Below, one piece after another: positions 37,287-46,344 of a stretch of DNA of 64,000 nucleotides. Source of the stretch: Pyrococcus kukulkanii (GTDB lineage: Archaea; Methanobacteriota_B; Thermococci; Thermococcales; Thermococcaceae). The notes beneath the pieces were generated by a model, which saw nothing but the letters and a program-made list of their open reading frames with translations, had not been told where the DNA came from and did not search any database. How positions within the stretch are numbered: position 1 is the first letter of the stretch; the number at the start of each line of letters is the position of its first letter. The stretch lies in assembly GCF_001577775.1 (NCBI RefSeq), contig NZ_CP010835.1:1364001-1428000 (forward strand), in the 5' to 3' direction. The position numbers and the translations under genes were made by a program.

Positions 37287-38069
37287 TTGGATGTTGAGTT
37301 TTTCTCTCCCCTTCCCATTGATATTGAAGAAATTGATAAGGCGATTGGAGGGGGTTTGGTCAGGGGAGCAACGATATCGATAATGTACGATGCGTTCTCC
37401 CTGGGATGGGCGCTTGGTTTTGAGATCTTTAAGAACATGTTATTTAAGGACTCTTTTGGAGTAATTCACAATTACAGTCTTCCCGTAATAAAGTTAATTT
37501 CCAGGGCATCCTTCGTTGGCCTTAATGTGCAGAGATTAGCTAAGAGCGAGAGGAGGGTTAAGATAATAGATGTATTTGGGTCGAAGTACGAAATTCCTCC
37601 TTACGATGACTACGTCCTCACGATACCTAACCCGACAGAGGAGACGTTAAACCCTAAGATAGAATGGTTATATGAGGATAAGATTTATCCCGTGGCGGGT
37701 GAGAAGAGGATAGTGAAACTCATTCACACTCTCGATGGCGTCGTCACGTTATTTGGTGAGAACGCTACAATAAAATTGCTAAACTCAGAAGTGGCGTATT
37801 TAGCGAAGATGTACAGGAAGAGGAATATAATCTCGATAGTACTACTAAACGTTGATGTGGTCTCGAGGAAGTTCGTTGCCTGGGTTTCTGGTTTGAGTGA
37901 CGTGGTCATACTATTTAACTCAAGGATTGGGGATGGTGAGCTGATTGAGACTATGAGCATTCTCAAGTCGCCAAATCCAGACTTTGAACCGAGTACCTAT
38001 GAGTTTAAAGTAGCTGCCAATAATGGAACCCACTCACTCTCCTTTAAGAAGTCAGAGGGGACTGGATAA
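37287..38069 (+). CDS. KaiC-like protein with degenerate Walker A, downstream of the chemoreceptor
   Basis: 260 residues. EEIDKAIGGGLVRGATISIMYDAFSLGWALG aligns with the KaiC start LD-x-x-L-GGG-x-x-G...GxxGxGKT, but the P-loop has become YDAFSLGWA (seen as IGGGLVRGATISI, YDAFSLGW), so nucleotide binding is doubtful. IVLLNVDVVSRKFVAWVSGLSDVVILF is the later KaiC strand region. TTG 37287 follows GAGGGGTGA, 6 bp after the chemoreceptor stop. Third member of the operon. Confidence 0.68.
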   Translation: MDVEFFSPLPIDIEEIDKAIGGGLVRGATISIMYDAFSLGWALGFEIFKNMLFKDSFGVIHNYSLPVIKLISRASFVGLNVQRLAKSERRVKIIDVFGSKYEIPPYDDYVLTIPNPTEETLNPKIEWLYEDKIYPVAGEKRIVKLIHTLDGVVTLFGENATIKLLNSEVAYLAKMYRKRNIISIVLLNVDVVSRKFVAWVSGLSDVVILFNSRIGDGELIETMSILKSPNPDFEPSTYEFKVAANNGTHSLSFKKSEGTG

Positions 38070-38104
38070 CCTTTTTATTTCCTTTGTCTAATTCTCTCAA
38101 CGTT

Positions 38105-39064
38105 ATGAAGGCAATCGAAGTAAGGAACCTAAAGAAGCTTTACCCGAAAAAGATCCCTCTCCCCTTCAGAAAGGTTGAATGGTTTGAAGCATTGAAGGGG
38201 ATAAGCTTTACCGTCAAAAAGGGAGAGTTATTCGGCTTGTTAGGGCCTAACGGTGCAGGTAAAACAACGACAATAAAAATCCTCACTACCTTGCTTGAGC
38301 CAACCTCCGGCGAGGCCAAGGTTTTAGGCCACGATGTGATTAGGGAGGCAGGAGAAGTAAGGAGAAAGATAAACCTTGTTGCCGAGGGCGAGAGAACCCT
38401 TTACTGGAGGCTTACAGCTTACGAAAACTTGAGATACTTTGCCAGCATCTATTACGTCCCGAAGCGCGAGGCCGAGAGGAGGATTGAAGAGCTCCTCAAG
38501 ATGGTGGGCCTGTGGGAGAGAAGGAATGATCTCGTCATGAACTACTCGAGAGGTATGAAACAGCGCTTAGCTATAGCCAAGGCCTTAATCAATGATCCGG
38601 AGGTTCTCTTTCTGGATGAACCGACTTTAGGTTTGGACGTTCAGAGCGCGATATTCGTTAGGGAGCTCGTTAAAAGGCTCGTTGAGGACGAGGGCAAGAC
38701 CGTTTTATTAACGACTCACTACATGCACGAAGCTGAAGAGCTTTGCGACAGGATAGCGATAATAGATCACGGGAAGATAATAGCACTAGACACTCCTGAG
38801 GGCCTGAAGAAGCTCGTCAAAGATGAGACGATAGTTGAAGTCAGGGTGAGAAACTACCCTGGGGACAATCCGTTTGGGTTAGCTAAGGTGTCTTCTGAGG
38901 AAAATGGGATCACGGTTCTGAGGGGTAGCCTCGATGAGGAAGATATCCCTAAGCTAGTTGAGTTCCTCGTTAAGAGAAACGCCAAGGTTCTCTCGGTCGA
39001 AGTTAAGGAGCCTACCCTTGAGGACGTTTTCATAAAGCTCACGGGGAGGGGGCTGAGGGATTGA
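38105..39064 (+). CDS. ABC-2 type exporter, ATP-binding protein
   Basis: 319-residue ATPase of the DrrA/CcmA class: Walker A GPNGAGKTT, Q-loop region INLVAEGERTLYWR, signature YSRGMKQRLAIAKAL, Walker B VLFLDEPTLGLD, switch His TTHYMHEA. A C-terminal DUF4162-like domain (IVEVRVRN...LEDVFIKLTGRGL) is typical. ATG 38105 chosen over earlier in-frame ATG 38084. Its stop overlaps the TTG of the first permease. Cargo unknown (lipid, antibiotic or polymer). Confidence 0.93.
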   Translation: MKAIEVRNLKKLYPKKIPLPFRKVEWFEALKGISFTVKKGELFGLLGPNGAGKTTTIKILTTLLEPTSGEAKVLGHDVIREAGEVRRKINLVAEGERTLYWRLTAYENLRYFASIYYVPKREAERRIEELLKMVGLWERRNDLVMNYSRGMKQRLAIAKALINDPEVLFLDEPTLGLDVQSAIFVRELVKRLVEDEGKTVLLTTHYMHEAEELCDRIAIIDHGKIIALDTPEGLKKLVKDETIVEVRVRNYPGDNPFGLAKVSSEENGITVLRGSLDEEDIPKLVEFLVKRNAKVLSVEVKEPTLEDVFIKLTGRGLRD

Positions 39065-39864
39065 GCATACTCGCGATAATTGATAAGGAGTTCAGAATGT
39101 TCTTCCGCTATCCTCTGAGAGTTATCAGTTCCCTGTTAGTTGGTATAGTCTTCCTAGTTCAGTTCATATACTTCGGTCAAGCCATCCTTGGGGGTAGATT
39201 CTCTTCCCTCCTTCAAGCTTCGACGGGTGTGGGTGATTACCCGACGTACGTTCTCATAGGCTATACCCTATGGTGGGTCTCCGTTTCGCCGATGGAGGCA
39301 TCAGTATGGGGGATAAGGAGGGAGCTTCAGAGGGGAACGTTCGAGAGCAACGTTGCATCTCCCACCGGGATATTGAAGATGATTCTGGGCCTTGCCATAG
39401 CCTGGATGCTCATGGATTCTGTCCTAATGCTTGCCGTATTTGTGTTTGGTGTTTTAGCCTTTCACATACCGATAAGCCTAACTGCAGTGATTAAGGTAAC
39501 TCCAGTTCTATTTCTCTCGTTCTTGGCCTTCCTGGGCTTCGGCTTAATGTTCTCCGGGCTAGTTATGATGCTCAAGAACATAGGTCCCCTAGCTAATATC
39601 CTCGAGTTCGCTATCCTCTTCCTCTCTGGAGTTTTCTTCCCCCTCTCTACCCTGCCCCAGGATGTAAGGGCTATCTCTTCTCTAATTCCACTAACCCACG
39701 CGACAAACGCCATCAGAAAGCTTTTCCTTGGCTATACGTACTCCGCAGTCTTTCATGAGATAAAGTGGATGCTCATCTTAATCCCGCTGTACTGGGCGGT
39801 AAGCTTGATCATATTTAAGTGGGCGGAGAGAATAACGAGGATGATGGGGTATGGAGGCTACTGA
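39061..39864 (+). CDS. ABC-2 type permease, first
   Basis: 267 residues with six hydrophobic segments and the ABC-2 signature region EFAILFLSGVFFPLSTLPQDVRAISSLIPLTHATNAIR (seen as LFLSGVFFPLSTLP). TTG start overlapping the ATPase stop. It forms the exporter channel with the following, similar permease. Confidence 0.9.
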   Translation: MSILAIIDKEFRMFFRYPLRVISSLLVGIVFLVQFIYFGQAILGGRFSSLLQASTGVGDYPTYVLIGYTLWWVSVSPMEASVWGIRRELQRGTFESNVASPTGILKMILGLAIAWMLMDSVLMLAVFVFGVLAFHIPISLTAVIKVTPVLFLSFLAFLGFGLMFSGLVMMLKNIGPLANILEFAILFLSGVFFPLSTLPQDVRAISSLIPLTHATNAIRKLFLGYTYSAVFHEIKWMLILIPLYWAVSLIIFKWAERITRMMGYGGY

Positions 39865-40669
39865 GCTTAGAGCATTAATGGGCGTTGCGAGGAAGAGCTG
39901 GAAGGTGTTCGTGAGCTACAAAGTATGGTTTGTCAGCGATATAGCGATGGGACTCTTTTTCGTAGCGAACGCCCTGCTGATAGGCTTAGGTCTCACAGGG
40001 AAGAGAACCTCTGAGGCATTAGCAAAGCTCACTGGTTACTCCGACTACCTGACGTTTGCCGTCTTAGGTTTTATGGTTCTGGCGTTTGGCCTCACGTTTA
40101 TGAGTGGCTTCGTGTGGAGCATAGTTGATGAGCTATATGCTGGAACCCTTGAGTACTCATTTGCCGCCCCGATGAGGAGGATAACCTTCTTCCTGGGGAA
40201 CGTCTTAGTTAGGCTAGCTTTAAACTTCCTGTACCTTGCTATTTACGTTCCACTCTTTTATTTTATCTTTGACTTAACCTTAAGCTTTTCTGGCTTGTTG
40301 AAGGGACTTTTGGTTCTCCTTCTCGGCTCTGTTGGCATGATAGGTCTCGGCATGGCTGTAGCTGGAATAGTGCTTTACCTAAAGGACCCTGGGCCCTTCA
40401 TAAACGTTATGGAGATGCTTGTCTTTGCGCTCAGCGGTGCCATGTATCCAGTGGAAATTTTGCCGGACCCACTTAGACTTTTGGCACTAGTTCTTCCGTA
40501 TGCCCCAACCACAGAGGCCGTGAGGAGTGTGGTTGCTCATGGATTAGCTGAAAGTTTGGACAAAATAGCTTATTTAATAGTGATATCCCTTGCGTATGCC
40601 ATTTTGGGATATTTGGGGTATAAGTGGAGCGAGAAGAGGGCAAGGGAAGTAGGTCTAAAGAGCTACTAA
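39851..40669 (+). CDS. ABC-2 type permease, second
   Basis: 272 residues, six membrane segments; [38 protein letters not shown] (seen as [14 protein letters not shown]) is the ABC-2 signature. Overlaps the first permease by 14 bp; the pair likely makes a heterodimer. The stop overlaps the convergent sugar kinase gene by 4 bp. Confidence 0.9.
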   Translation: MEATELRALMGVARKSWKVFVSYKVWFVSDIAMGLFFVANALLIGLGLTGKRTSEALAKLTGYSDYLTFAVLGFMVLAFGLTFMSGFVWSIVDELYAGTLEYSFAAPMRRITFFLGNVLVRLALNFLYLAIYVPLFYFIFDLTLSFSGLLKGLLVLLLGSVGMIGLGMAVAGIVLYLKDPGPFINVMEMLVFALSGAMYPVEILPDPLRLLALVLPYAPTTEAVRSVVAHGLAESLDKIAYLIVISLAYAILGYLGYKWSEKRAREVGLKSY

Positions 40670-41547
40670 AGGGGGATTCCAAGTTTAAGCTCTCTAGCGA
40701 TTTTCCTTATTTCGTCAAGGGGCCTGATAGCTGTTCTTGCCCCTACTTCTTGAACTGTCAAGTACGCTAAGAGCATCCCAAGCTTGGCCGAGCTTACAAC
40801 ATCCCATCCGTTGAGGAAGCCGTATATGAAGCCCGCATTGAATGAGTCTCCACCTCCGGTTGTATCAACGGCTTTAGCCGATAATCCCCTTACTTCATGC
40901 ACCTCTCCATTCACATCCCTCACGAGGGCTCCACCACCATTTAGAGTTGCTATAGCTATCCTTGCCTTCACATCTTTTATCCTTTCTAAGTTGCCATACT
41001 TCCTCTTGAACTCGTCCTCGTTCATCATCAAAATGTCGAGCTTCTCTTCGATATCCGGGGGAACTTCCATTTCTCCAGGATCAAATGAAACCGTTAATCC
41101 TAGCCTTTTCGCCTTCTCAACAGCATTCCTTACGAGCTCTATGGGGTTAGAGGAGAGGTGAAGGTGCCTCGCCCTCGCTAAATACTCCTCATTCACTTCT
41201 TTGAACCTGTTTGCCCCAGGGTACTTGACTATCCTCTTGTCCTCCCCCTTTACCATCATTACCGCAACTCCCGTCGCGTCATCAACGATCTTAATTCCCG
41301 CGACGTCTACACCCACCTTCTTGAAGTACTCCAAGTGAAGCCTTCCAAAATCGTCATCGCCCACAGCCCCAATGAATCCCACTCTAAGTCCTAAGCTTGC
41401 TAGCCAGCTTGCTGTATTCCCTGCGGAACCTCCAAGGCCTGTATACACTGATTTTGCATTAACCTTCTCGTGGAACTCTGGAAACTTCTCCATTAGAAAT
41501 GTTATGTCGTAATTAAGGTTTCCCATGCAGATTACATCGAGCTTCAT
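40666..41547 (-). CDS. PfkB-family carbohydrate/nucleoside kinase
   Basis: 293 residues of the ribokinase fold: [31 protein letters not shown] at the N-terminal signature (seen as [15 protein letters not shown]) and the C-terminal [18 protein letters not shown] with catalytic Asp. The closest family I can name is archaeal PfkB nucleoside/sugar kinases; substrate not readable. ATG 41547 follows GGTGATG; an ORF start 93 bases earlier would include the hsp20-side promoter. Divergent from hsp20. Confidence 0.85.
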   Translation of the reverse strand: MKLDVICMGNLNYDITFLMEKFPEFHEKVNAKSVYTGLGGSAGNTASWLASLGLRVGFIGAVGDDDFGRLHLEYFKKVGVDVAGIKIVDDATGVAVMMVKGEDKRIVKYPGANRFKEVNEEYLARARHLHLSSNPIELVRNAVEKAKRLGLTVSFDPGEMEVPPDIEEKLDILMMNEDEFKRKYGNLERIKDVKARIAIATLNGGGALVRDVNGEVHEVRGLSAKAVDTTGGGDSFNAGFIYGFLNGWDVVSSAKLGMLLAYLTVQEVGARTAIRPLDEIRKIARELKLGIPL

Positions 41548-41602
41548 CTCATCACCTACTCGAGTTATGTAATCAGGACTATTTAACATACCTGCCGAAA
41601 GG

Positions 41603-41610
41603 TTTAAAAG
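41603..41610 (+). promoter_or_regulatory. TATA box of hsp20
   Basis: TTTAAAAG preceded by CGAAAGG (BRE). Transcription start expected near 41630, within the Phr operator. Confidence 0.65.
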
Positions 41611-41620
41611 CTTGGATATT

Positions 41621-41640
41621 TTAATAACTATTGGTAACAA
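41621..41640 (+). promoter_or_regulatory. Phr heat-shock operator upstream of hsp20
   Basis: TTAATAACTATTGGTAACAA: shares A-TAAC-ATTGGTAA with the sequence before the Cdc48 gene (42237-42256). Phr is the known Pyrococcus heat-shock repressor of hsp20 and of an AAA+ ATPase gene, binding over the transcription start; position here fits. Confidence 0.7.
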
Positions 41641-41664
41641 AAAAGGTGAGAGGGGGTGAGGAAG

Positions 41665-42168
41665 ATGGTAGTGAGGAGGAGAAGGTGGGATATATGGGAT
41701 CCATTTGATCTGATAAGGGAGATTCAGGAAGAGATTGATGCAATGTTCGATGAGTTCTTCAGCAGGCCAAGGTTCTGGACTTACAGGAGATGGAGCGAGC
41801 CAGAGTACTACGAGGAGAGGGTTGGTGAAGTCTGGAGGGAGCCATTCGTCGACATATTCGACAGGGGTGATGAGTTCGTAATTACAGCAGAGCTCCCAGG
41901 AGTCAAGAAGGAGGACATAAAGGTCAGGGTAACCGATGATGCAGTGTACATTGAGGCCACAGTGAAGAGAGAGAAAGAGCTTGAGAAGGAGGGGGCAGTG
42001 AGAATAGAGAGGTACTACACAGGATACAGGAGAGTCATTAGGCTACCAGAGGAGGTAATCCCAGAGAAGGCCAAGGCAAGGTACAACAACGGTGTCCTTG
42101 AGATCAGGATTCCAAAGAGGCACCCAACAAAGAAGGAAGGAGAGGGCTTCGAAGTTGAGATCGAGTGA
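41665..42168 (+). CDS. hsp20: Small heat-shock protein Hsp20
   Basis: ATP-independent chaperone that binds unfolding proteins. 167 residues, near-identical to the P. furiosus sHSP as I recall it: [29 protein letters not shown] starts the alpha-crystallin domain (seen as [19 protein letters not shown]), [34 protein letters not shown], and the C-terminal tail. ATG 41665 follows GAGGGGGTG. Under a Phr operator; heat inducible. Confidence 0.97.
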   Translation: MVVRRRRWDIWDPFDLIREIQEEIDAMFDEFFSRPRFWTYRRWSEPEYYEERVGEVWREPFVDIFDRGDEFVITAELPGVKKEDIKVRVTDDAVYIEATVKREKELEKEGAVRIERYYTGYRRVIRLPEEVIPEKAKARYNNGVLEIRIPKRHPTKKEGEGFEVEIE

Positions 42169-42218
42169 TCTTCTCCCTTTAGAAGTTTCTTTTTTGGTCA
42201 AGATATTCAATCGAAAAG

Positions 42219-42226
42219 TTTATAAA
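42219..42226 (+). promoter_or_regulatory. TATA box of the Cdc48 gene
   Basis: TTTATAAA with BRE-like CGAAAAG before it; start of transcription expected near 42247. Confidence 0.65.
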
Positions 42227-42236
42227 GAGATACGAT

Positions 42237-42256
42237 TTTAGTAACCATTGGTAAAG
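42237..42256 (+). promoter_or_regulatory. Phr operator upstream of the AAA+ ATPase
   Basis: TTTAGTAACCATTGGTAAAG, matching the hsp20 site in AxTAxCxATTGGTAA and lying across the expected transcription start. Known Phr regulon in P. furiosus comprises these same two genes, as far as I recall. Confidence 0.72.
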
Positions 42257-42277
42257 AAAATAGCGAGGTGATGCAAG

Positions 42278-44665
42278 ATGCCTGAGAGGAAGGAGATTAA
42301 ACTCAAGGTTGCGTCTGCTTATCAGAGGGATGTTGGTAGGGGCATTGTTAGGATTGATAGAAAGGCTATGAAGGAGCTAGGGATTTCACCGGGTGACATT
42401 GTGGAGATCATTGGTACTAAGAATACTGCAGCTGTTGCGTGGCCTGCTTACCCAGAGGACGAGGGGCTTGGAATAATCAGGATGGATGGTACTATCAGGA
42501 AGAACGCTGGCGTTGGCTTGGGTGACGAGGTTATAGTCAGGAAAGCTGAGGTCAGGGAGGCTAAGAAGGTAACACTAGCTCCAACCGAGCCGATAAGGTT
42601 TGGCAGGGACTTTGTCGAGTGGCTACACGAGAGGCTCATTGGTAGGCCAGTCGTTAGGGGAGATTACATCAGGATCGGAGTTCTCGGTCAGGAGTTAACG
42701 TTTGTAGTTACCGCAACCCAGCCAAGCGGAGTAGTTCAGATTACGGAGTTCACGGAGTTCAACGTTAGTGAGAAGCCAGTGAAGGAAGTAGAGAAGAGAA
42801 TGACTACTGGAGTTACCTACGAGGACATTGGTGGCCTCAAGGACGTCATAGAGAAGATCAGGGAGATGATAGAGCTACCACTCAAGCACCCAGAGCTCTT
42901 CGAGAAGCTCGGCATTGAACCACCAAAGGGAGTCCTCCTCTATGGTCCGCCAGGGACAGGTAAAACGTTGTTAGCCAAGGCTGTGGCTAATGAGGCTAAT
43001 GCTTACTTCATTGCAATCAATGGGCCAGAGATAATGAGCAAATACTATGGAGAGAGCGAAGAGAGATTAAGGGAAGTGTTCAAGGAGGCTGAGGAGAACG
43101 CTCCAGCAATAATCTTCATAGACGAGATTGACGCAATAGCACCAAAGAGGAGTGAAGTCACCGGAGAGGTCGAGAAGAGAGTCGTTGCTCAGTTGCTTGC
43201 ATTAATGGACGGTCTCAAGAGCAGGGGTAAGGTTATCGTCATAGGTGCAACCAACAGGCCTGATGCTTTGGATCCTGCTCTTAGGAGGCCTGGGAGGTTT
43301 GATAGGGAGATTGAGGTTGGTGTTCCAGACAAGCAGGGTAGGAAGGAAATCCTACAAATCCACACAAGAGGAATGCCAATAGAACCAGACTTCAGGAAGG
43401 GTGACGTGCTCAAGGCCCTCGAAGAGATCAAGAAGGATGAGAAGTTTAAGGATGTTATTGATAAGGCGATTGAGAGGGTCAAGGCAAGCAGGGAGGAGGA
43501 GATTCCAAAGGTACTCAAAGAGATCAGTGAGGACTTGTACAATGAGGTTAAGGCCAAGCTAATAGACTACTTACTCGAGGAACTCGCTGAGGTCACTCAC
43601 GGATTCGTTGGTGCTGACTTAGCTGCACTGGCCAGAGAAGCTGCAATGGCTGCGCTTAGGAGGCTGATTAGGGAGGGCAAGATAGACTTCGAGGCAGAGA
43701 CAATTCCAAGAGAAGTCTTAGATGAGCTCAAAGTGACAAGAAAGGACTTCTACGAGGCGCTCAAGATGGTTGAGCCTTCGGCATTGAGGGAGGTGTTGAT
43801 TGAAGTTCCAAACGTCCACTGGGATGACATCGGAGGCCTTGAAGATGTAAAGCAGGAGCTTAGAGAAGCAGTAGAATGGCCGCTTAAGTATCCGGAGGCG
43901 TTTAGGGCTTACGGAATAACACCACCAAAGGGAATCCTCCTGTACGGACCGCCGGGAACAGGCAAGACCCTATTAGCTAAGGCAGTTGCAACTGAGAGCG
44001 AGGCAAACTTCATAGCTGTCAGAGGTCCAGAGATCCTCAGCAAGTGGGTCGGTGAGAGCGAGAAGAACATCAGGGAGATATTCAGGAAGGCAAGGCAGGC
44101 AGCTCCAACGGTGATATTCATAGATGAGATAGATGCCATTGCCCCGAGAAGAGGAACTGATGTCAACAGGGTAACTGACAGGATAATCAACCAGCTACTC
44201 ACTGAGATGGATGGTCTCGTTGAGAACAGCGGAGTAGTGGTGATAGCTGCAACTAACAGACCCGACATAATTGACCCAGCTCTGCTCAGGCCGGGCAGGT
44301 TTGACAGGCTGATCTTGGTTCCAGCGCCCGACGAAAAGGCAAGGCTCGAGATATTCAAAGTACACACCAGAAACATGCCACTGGCGAAAGACGTTGATCT
44401 TAAGGAGCTCGCCAAGAGAACTGAGGGATACACCGGAGCCGACATAGCGGCCGTGTGCAGAGAGGCAGCAATGATAGCCATGAGGAGGGCACTGGAGCAG
44501 GGAATACTCAAGGAGGGCATGAAGGCAGATGAGATCAGGAGGATAGCAAAGGTTACGATGAAGGACTTCGAAGAGGCCCTCAAGAAGATAGGGCCTTCGG
44601 TCAGCAAGGAGACGATGGAGTACTACAGGAGGATTCAAGAGCAGTTCAAGCAGGCTAGGGGATGA
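42278..44665 (+). CDS. vat: Cdc48/VAT-type AAA+ ATPase
   Basis: Hexameric protein unfoldase feeding the proteasome and extracting proteins from complexes. 795 residues: N-domain (double-psi barrel plus clam, residues 1-185), D1 Walker A GPPGTGKT at about 222 and [13 protein letters not shown]2 Walker A at about 553 with [13 protein letters not shown], ending with a C-terminal tail (EQFKQARG). It is longer than Thermoplasma VAT: an extra charged stretch of about 60 residues sits in the D1 lid region near 370-435. Codon choice varies between regions, but the gene is intact. Phr-regulated promoter. Confidence 0.96.
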   Translation: MPERKEIKLKVASAYQRDVGRGIVRIDRKAMKELGISPGDIVEIIGTKNTAAVAWPAYPEDEGLGIIRMDGTIRKNAGVGLGDEVIVRKAEVREAKKVTLAPTEPIRFGRDFVEWLHERLIGRPVVRGDYIRIGVLGQELTFVVTATQPSGVVQITEFTEFNVSEKPVKEVEKRMTTGVTYEDIGGLKDVIEKIREMIELPLKHPELFEKLGIEPPKGVLLYGPPGTGKTLLAKAVANEANAYFIAINGPEIMSKYYGESEERLREVFKEAEENAPAIIFIDEIDAIAPKRSEVTGEVEKRVVAQLLALMDGLKSRGKVIVIGATNRPDALDPALRRPGRFDREIEVGVPDKQGRKEILQIHTRGMPIEPDFRKGDVLKALEEIKKDEKFKDVIDKAIERVKASREEEIPKVLKEISEDLYNEVKAKLIDYLLEELAEVTHGFVGADLAALAREAAMAALRRLIREGKIDFEAETIPREVLDELKVTRKDFYEALKMVEPSALREVLIEVPNVHWDDIGGLEDVKQELREAVEWPLKYPEAFRAYGITPPKGILLYGPPGTGKTLLAKAVATESEANFIAVRGPEILSKWVGESEKNIREIFRKARQAAPTVIFIDEIDAIAPRRGTDVNRVTDRIINQLLTEMDGLVENSGVVVIAATNRPDIIDPALLRPGRFDRLILVPAPDEKARLEIFKVHTRNMPLAKDVDLKELAKRTEGYTGADIAAVCREAAMIAMRRALEQGILKEGMKADEIRRIAKVTMKDFEEALKKIGPSVSKETMEYYRRIQEQFKQARG

Positions 44666-44703
44666 CCTTTTCCTATCATTTTTCCATTTAAGGAGGTGGT
44701 GGC

Positions 44704-44949
44704 ATGATCTATGGGGTTCTCTTGAGCATTCCAGAAAAGCATGTGGCAAAGTATGAGGATGAGGTTAGAAAAGCAATAGGTAATGGGATTGCTAGAGGAG
44801 ACATAATAAGCTTCACCGAGGCTAGGTATAAGGGTGATGTCGCATTTGTGATGCTGGCGAGATCTCAGAAGGCTGCGGAGAGGACCGTTAACGAGCTTAA
44901 GGAGCTCCCAATAAATGTGAAGGTCATAGAGATTGAGGGAGAGAGCTGA
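44704..44949 (+). CDS. Small hypothetical protein between Cdc48 and Alba
   Basis: 81 residues, alternating strands and helices: MIYGVLLSIPEKHVAKYEDEV, DIISFTEARYKGDVAFVMLA, NVKVIEIEG. Looks like a ferredoxin-like fold, no family recognised. Start follows AAGGAGGTGG, so translation should be strong. It is 38 bp after the cdc48 stop and may be co-transcribed with it. Confidence 0.65.
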   Translation: MIYGVLLSIPEKHVAKYEDEVRKAIGNGIARGDIISFTEARYKGDVAFVMLARSQKAAERTVNELKELPINVKVIEIEGES

Positions 44950-45016
44950 TAACCGAAAAGTATTTAACTTGACTTAAGCATTTGGGTGATGACAAAAAGC
45001 CAGGAGGTGTCAAGAG

Positions 45017-45298
45017 ATGGCTGAGGAGCACGTCGTATACATCGGAAAGAAGCCTGTTATGAACTACGTCCTAGCCGTTATAACCCAGTTCAACGAGGGT
45101 GCAAAGGAGGTCGTTATAAAGGCCCGTGGTAGGGCTATTAGCAGGGCCGTTGACGTTGCAGAAATCGTCAGGAACAGGTTCCTCAAGGACACTGTCGATG
45201 TTAAGGACATTAAGATCGGTACTGAGGAGCTCCCAACCGCTGATGGTAGGACTACAAACACCTCAACCATCGAGATCGTTCTCGAGAGGAAGATCTGA
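45017..45298 (+). CDS. albA: DNA/RNA-binding protein Alba
   Basis: Abundant archaeal chromatin and RNA-binding protein. 93 residues: [20 protein letters not shown] with the conserved lysines at 11-12, [21 protein letters not shown], and the loop [20 protein letters not shown] 45017 follows GGAGGTG. Own promoter: AAGTATTTAAC near 44958-44968. Confidence 0.97.
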   Translation: MAEEHVVYIGKKPVMNYVLAVITQFNEGAKEVVIKARGRAISRAVDVAEIVRNRFLKDTVDVKDIKIGTEELPTADGRTTNTSTIEIVLERKI

Positions 45299-45300
45299 AC

Positions 45301-45912
45301 TCACTTCCTTTCCTTTTCACTTTCACTTCTAAACTTCTCGACGAGCTCTTCTAGCACTTCCTTGAATTTAAATGCATCAACCCACTTTATTCCCATTTTC
45401 TCGGCCCATGTTAGTATTCCAACATCTGCAGAAACTATTATCCCATCGAGCTCTTTCGCGAGGAGAATCAATTCGAAGTCCTCCTTACTATCAAGAATTC
45501 CCTCTCTAAGGGCCTTCCTGTAATTTCTCCTTAATTTTTGTATTACCTTGTCAACATTTTCCGTGTCCAGAACGCTCTCCCTTACAGCTTTTTCTGCAAC
45601 TCTCAAACCTTTATCCACCCTCCTTCTTATATCCTCTATTAGCTCGTACACTACGAAAGCTGGTATCTTTATGTCGTGAACGTTTGGAGGCTTCTTTATT
45701 ATGTAGAGCTCTAACTCTGGGGAAACTTCTTCTTCCTCAACGAAGTGCATAACCTCCCTGTAAATTCCTGGGGGCATGTAAAATTCTACTTTTCCGAAGA
45801 GCTTCTCTGCGTAACTCAGAAACGTTTTCATAGCCTCCGTAGGAGTTTCACCGAACTTCTTCCTTACATCGGGATTAACAAAGATGCTGGTGTCGAGAAC
45901 GAAGCGTATCAT
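45301..45912 (-). CDS. HARP: protein-only (RNA-free) RNase P, PIN-like
   Basis: Homologue of Aquifex RNase P, formerly called RNA ligase partner protein (UPF0278). 203 residues: IRFVLDTSIFVNPDVR is the PIN-domain first Asp strand; a helical spike (RVDKGLRVAEKAVRESVL to LRRNYRKALREG) is inserted; then SKEDFELILLAKELDGIIVSADVGI with the metal-binding Asp/Glu residues. Cleaves 5' leaders from pre-tRNA in characterised members. The same window carries Rpp30 of the RNA-based enzyme. ATG 45912 follows GGTGATG and lies just after the H/ACA RNA 3' end. Confidence 0.88.
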   Translation of the reverse strand: MIRFVLDTSIFVNPDVRKKFGETPTEAMKTFLSYAEKLFGKVEFYMPPGIYREVMHFVEEEEVSPELELYIIKKPPNVHDIKIPAFVVYELIEDIRRRVDKGLRVAEKAVRESVLDTENVDKVIQKLRRNYRKALREGILDSKEDFELILLAKELDGIIVSADVGILTWAEKMGIKWVDAFKFKEVLEELVEKFRSESEKERK

Positions 45913-45931
45913 GGCCATCACCTTTGCTATT

Positions 45932-46149
45932 GTATGTGGCCCGCCCGTAACACCCGCCTTCATCGAAGGCTTAGCCACCCTCAGGCGGGCTAACCCAGAC
46001 GGGCCTGTGCCCGGCCAGGGTTACCCCCGGTCACGGCACTCCGTGACGCGGAAGGCACCTCCCGAGGGGACCTCGCTGAGGCCGGGCTGTTACCCCCGCA
46101 TCGCACCTGGCCTCATTAAGAATCGGCCAAGCCCTCGCTTGCGGGGGCA
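45932..46149 (-). ncRNA. Three-hairpin H/ACA guide sRNA
   Basis: GC-rich, non-coding, about 215 nt. Three adjacent hairpins each end directly at an ACA box. Unit 1: outer stem CCCCCGC/GCGGGGG (46147-46141 with 46099-46093), then ACA at 46090-46088. Unit 2: GCCCGGCC/GGCCGGGC (46087-46080 with 46016-46009), then ACA at 46008-46006. Unit 3: GGCCCG/CGGGCC (46005-46000 with 45943-45938), then ACA at 45937-45935. Units 1 and 3 have K-loop signatures (GGCC-GA...TGA-GGCC; CGCCTGA...TGAAGGCG). A TATA box lies 25 bp upstream of the predicted 5' end. It should guide three pseudouridylations in rRNA and resembles known multi-hairpin H/ACA RNAs such as Afu46 and Pab35. Confidence 0.82.
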
Positions 46150-46167
46150 TTTATATTATGGATAGGA

Positions 46168-46178
46168 GGGTTTATAGC
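46168..46178 (-). promoter_or_regulatory. TATA box of the H/ACA RNA
   Basis: GGCTATAAACC on the minus strand, centred about 25 bp before the first base of hairpin 1. A second TATA-like ATATAAAT (46149-46157) lies too close to the RNA to be the main promoter. The following 46180-46330 is AT-rich and carries no gene besides the promoter of the 46.3 kb gene. Confidence 0.55.
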
Positions 46179-46344
46179 CATCACTATTATTTTTACTACT
46201 TAAAGTTGTATAAATTGAATATCTGCATGAACATGACAATAGTGTAAATATCAGAAAAAAACTTACATAATATATGGAGAAAAATTTTATAAGCATTGTA
46301 AGACTTAAGTATATTGCAAATATTTGTGTTTGGAGGTATTGAAA

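Noticed and set aside
42448-44749. Long antisense ORFs within the Cdc48 gene
   Set aside because: Low-complexity Leu/Ser-rich translations, shadows of a highly biased codon pattern.
45932-46149. RNase P RNA or SRP RNA at the GC-rich locus
   Set aside because: No GAGGAAAGUC-type CR-I element and no SRP helix 8 motif on either strand; three ACA-ended hairpins fit H/ACA better.
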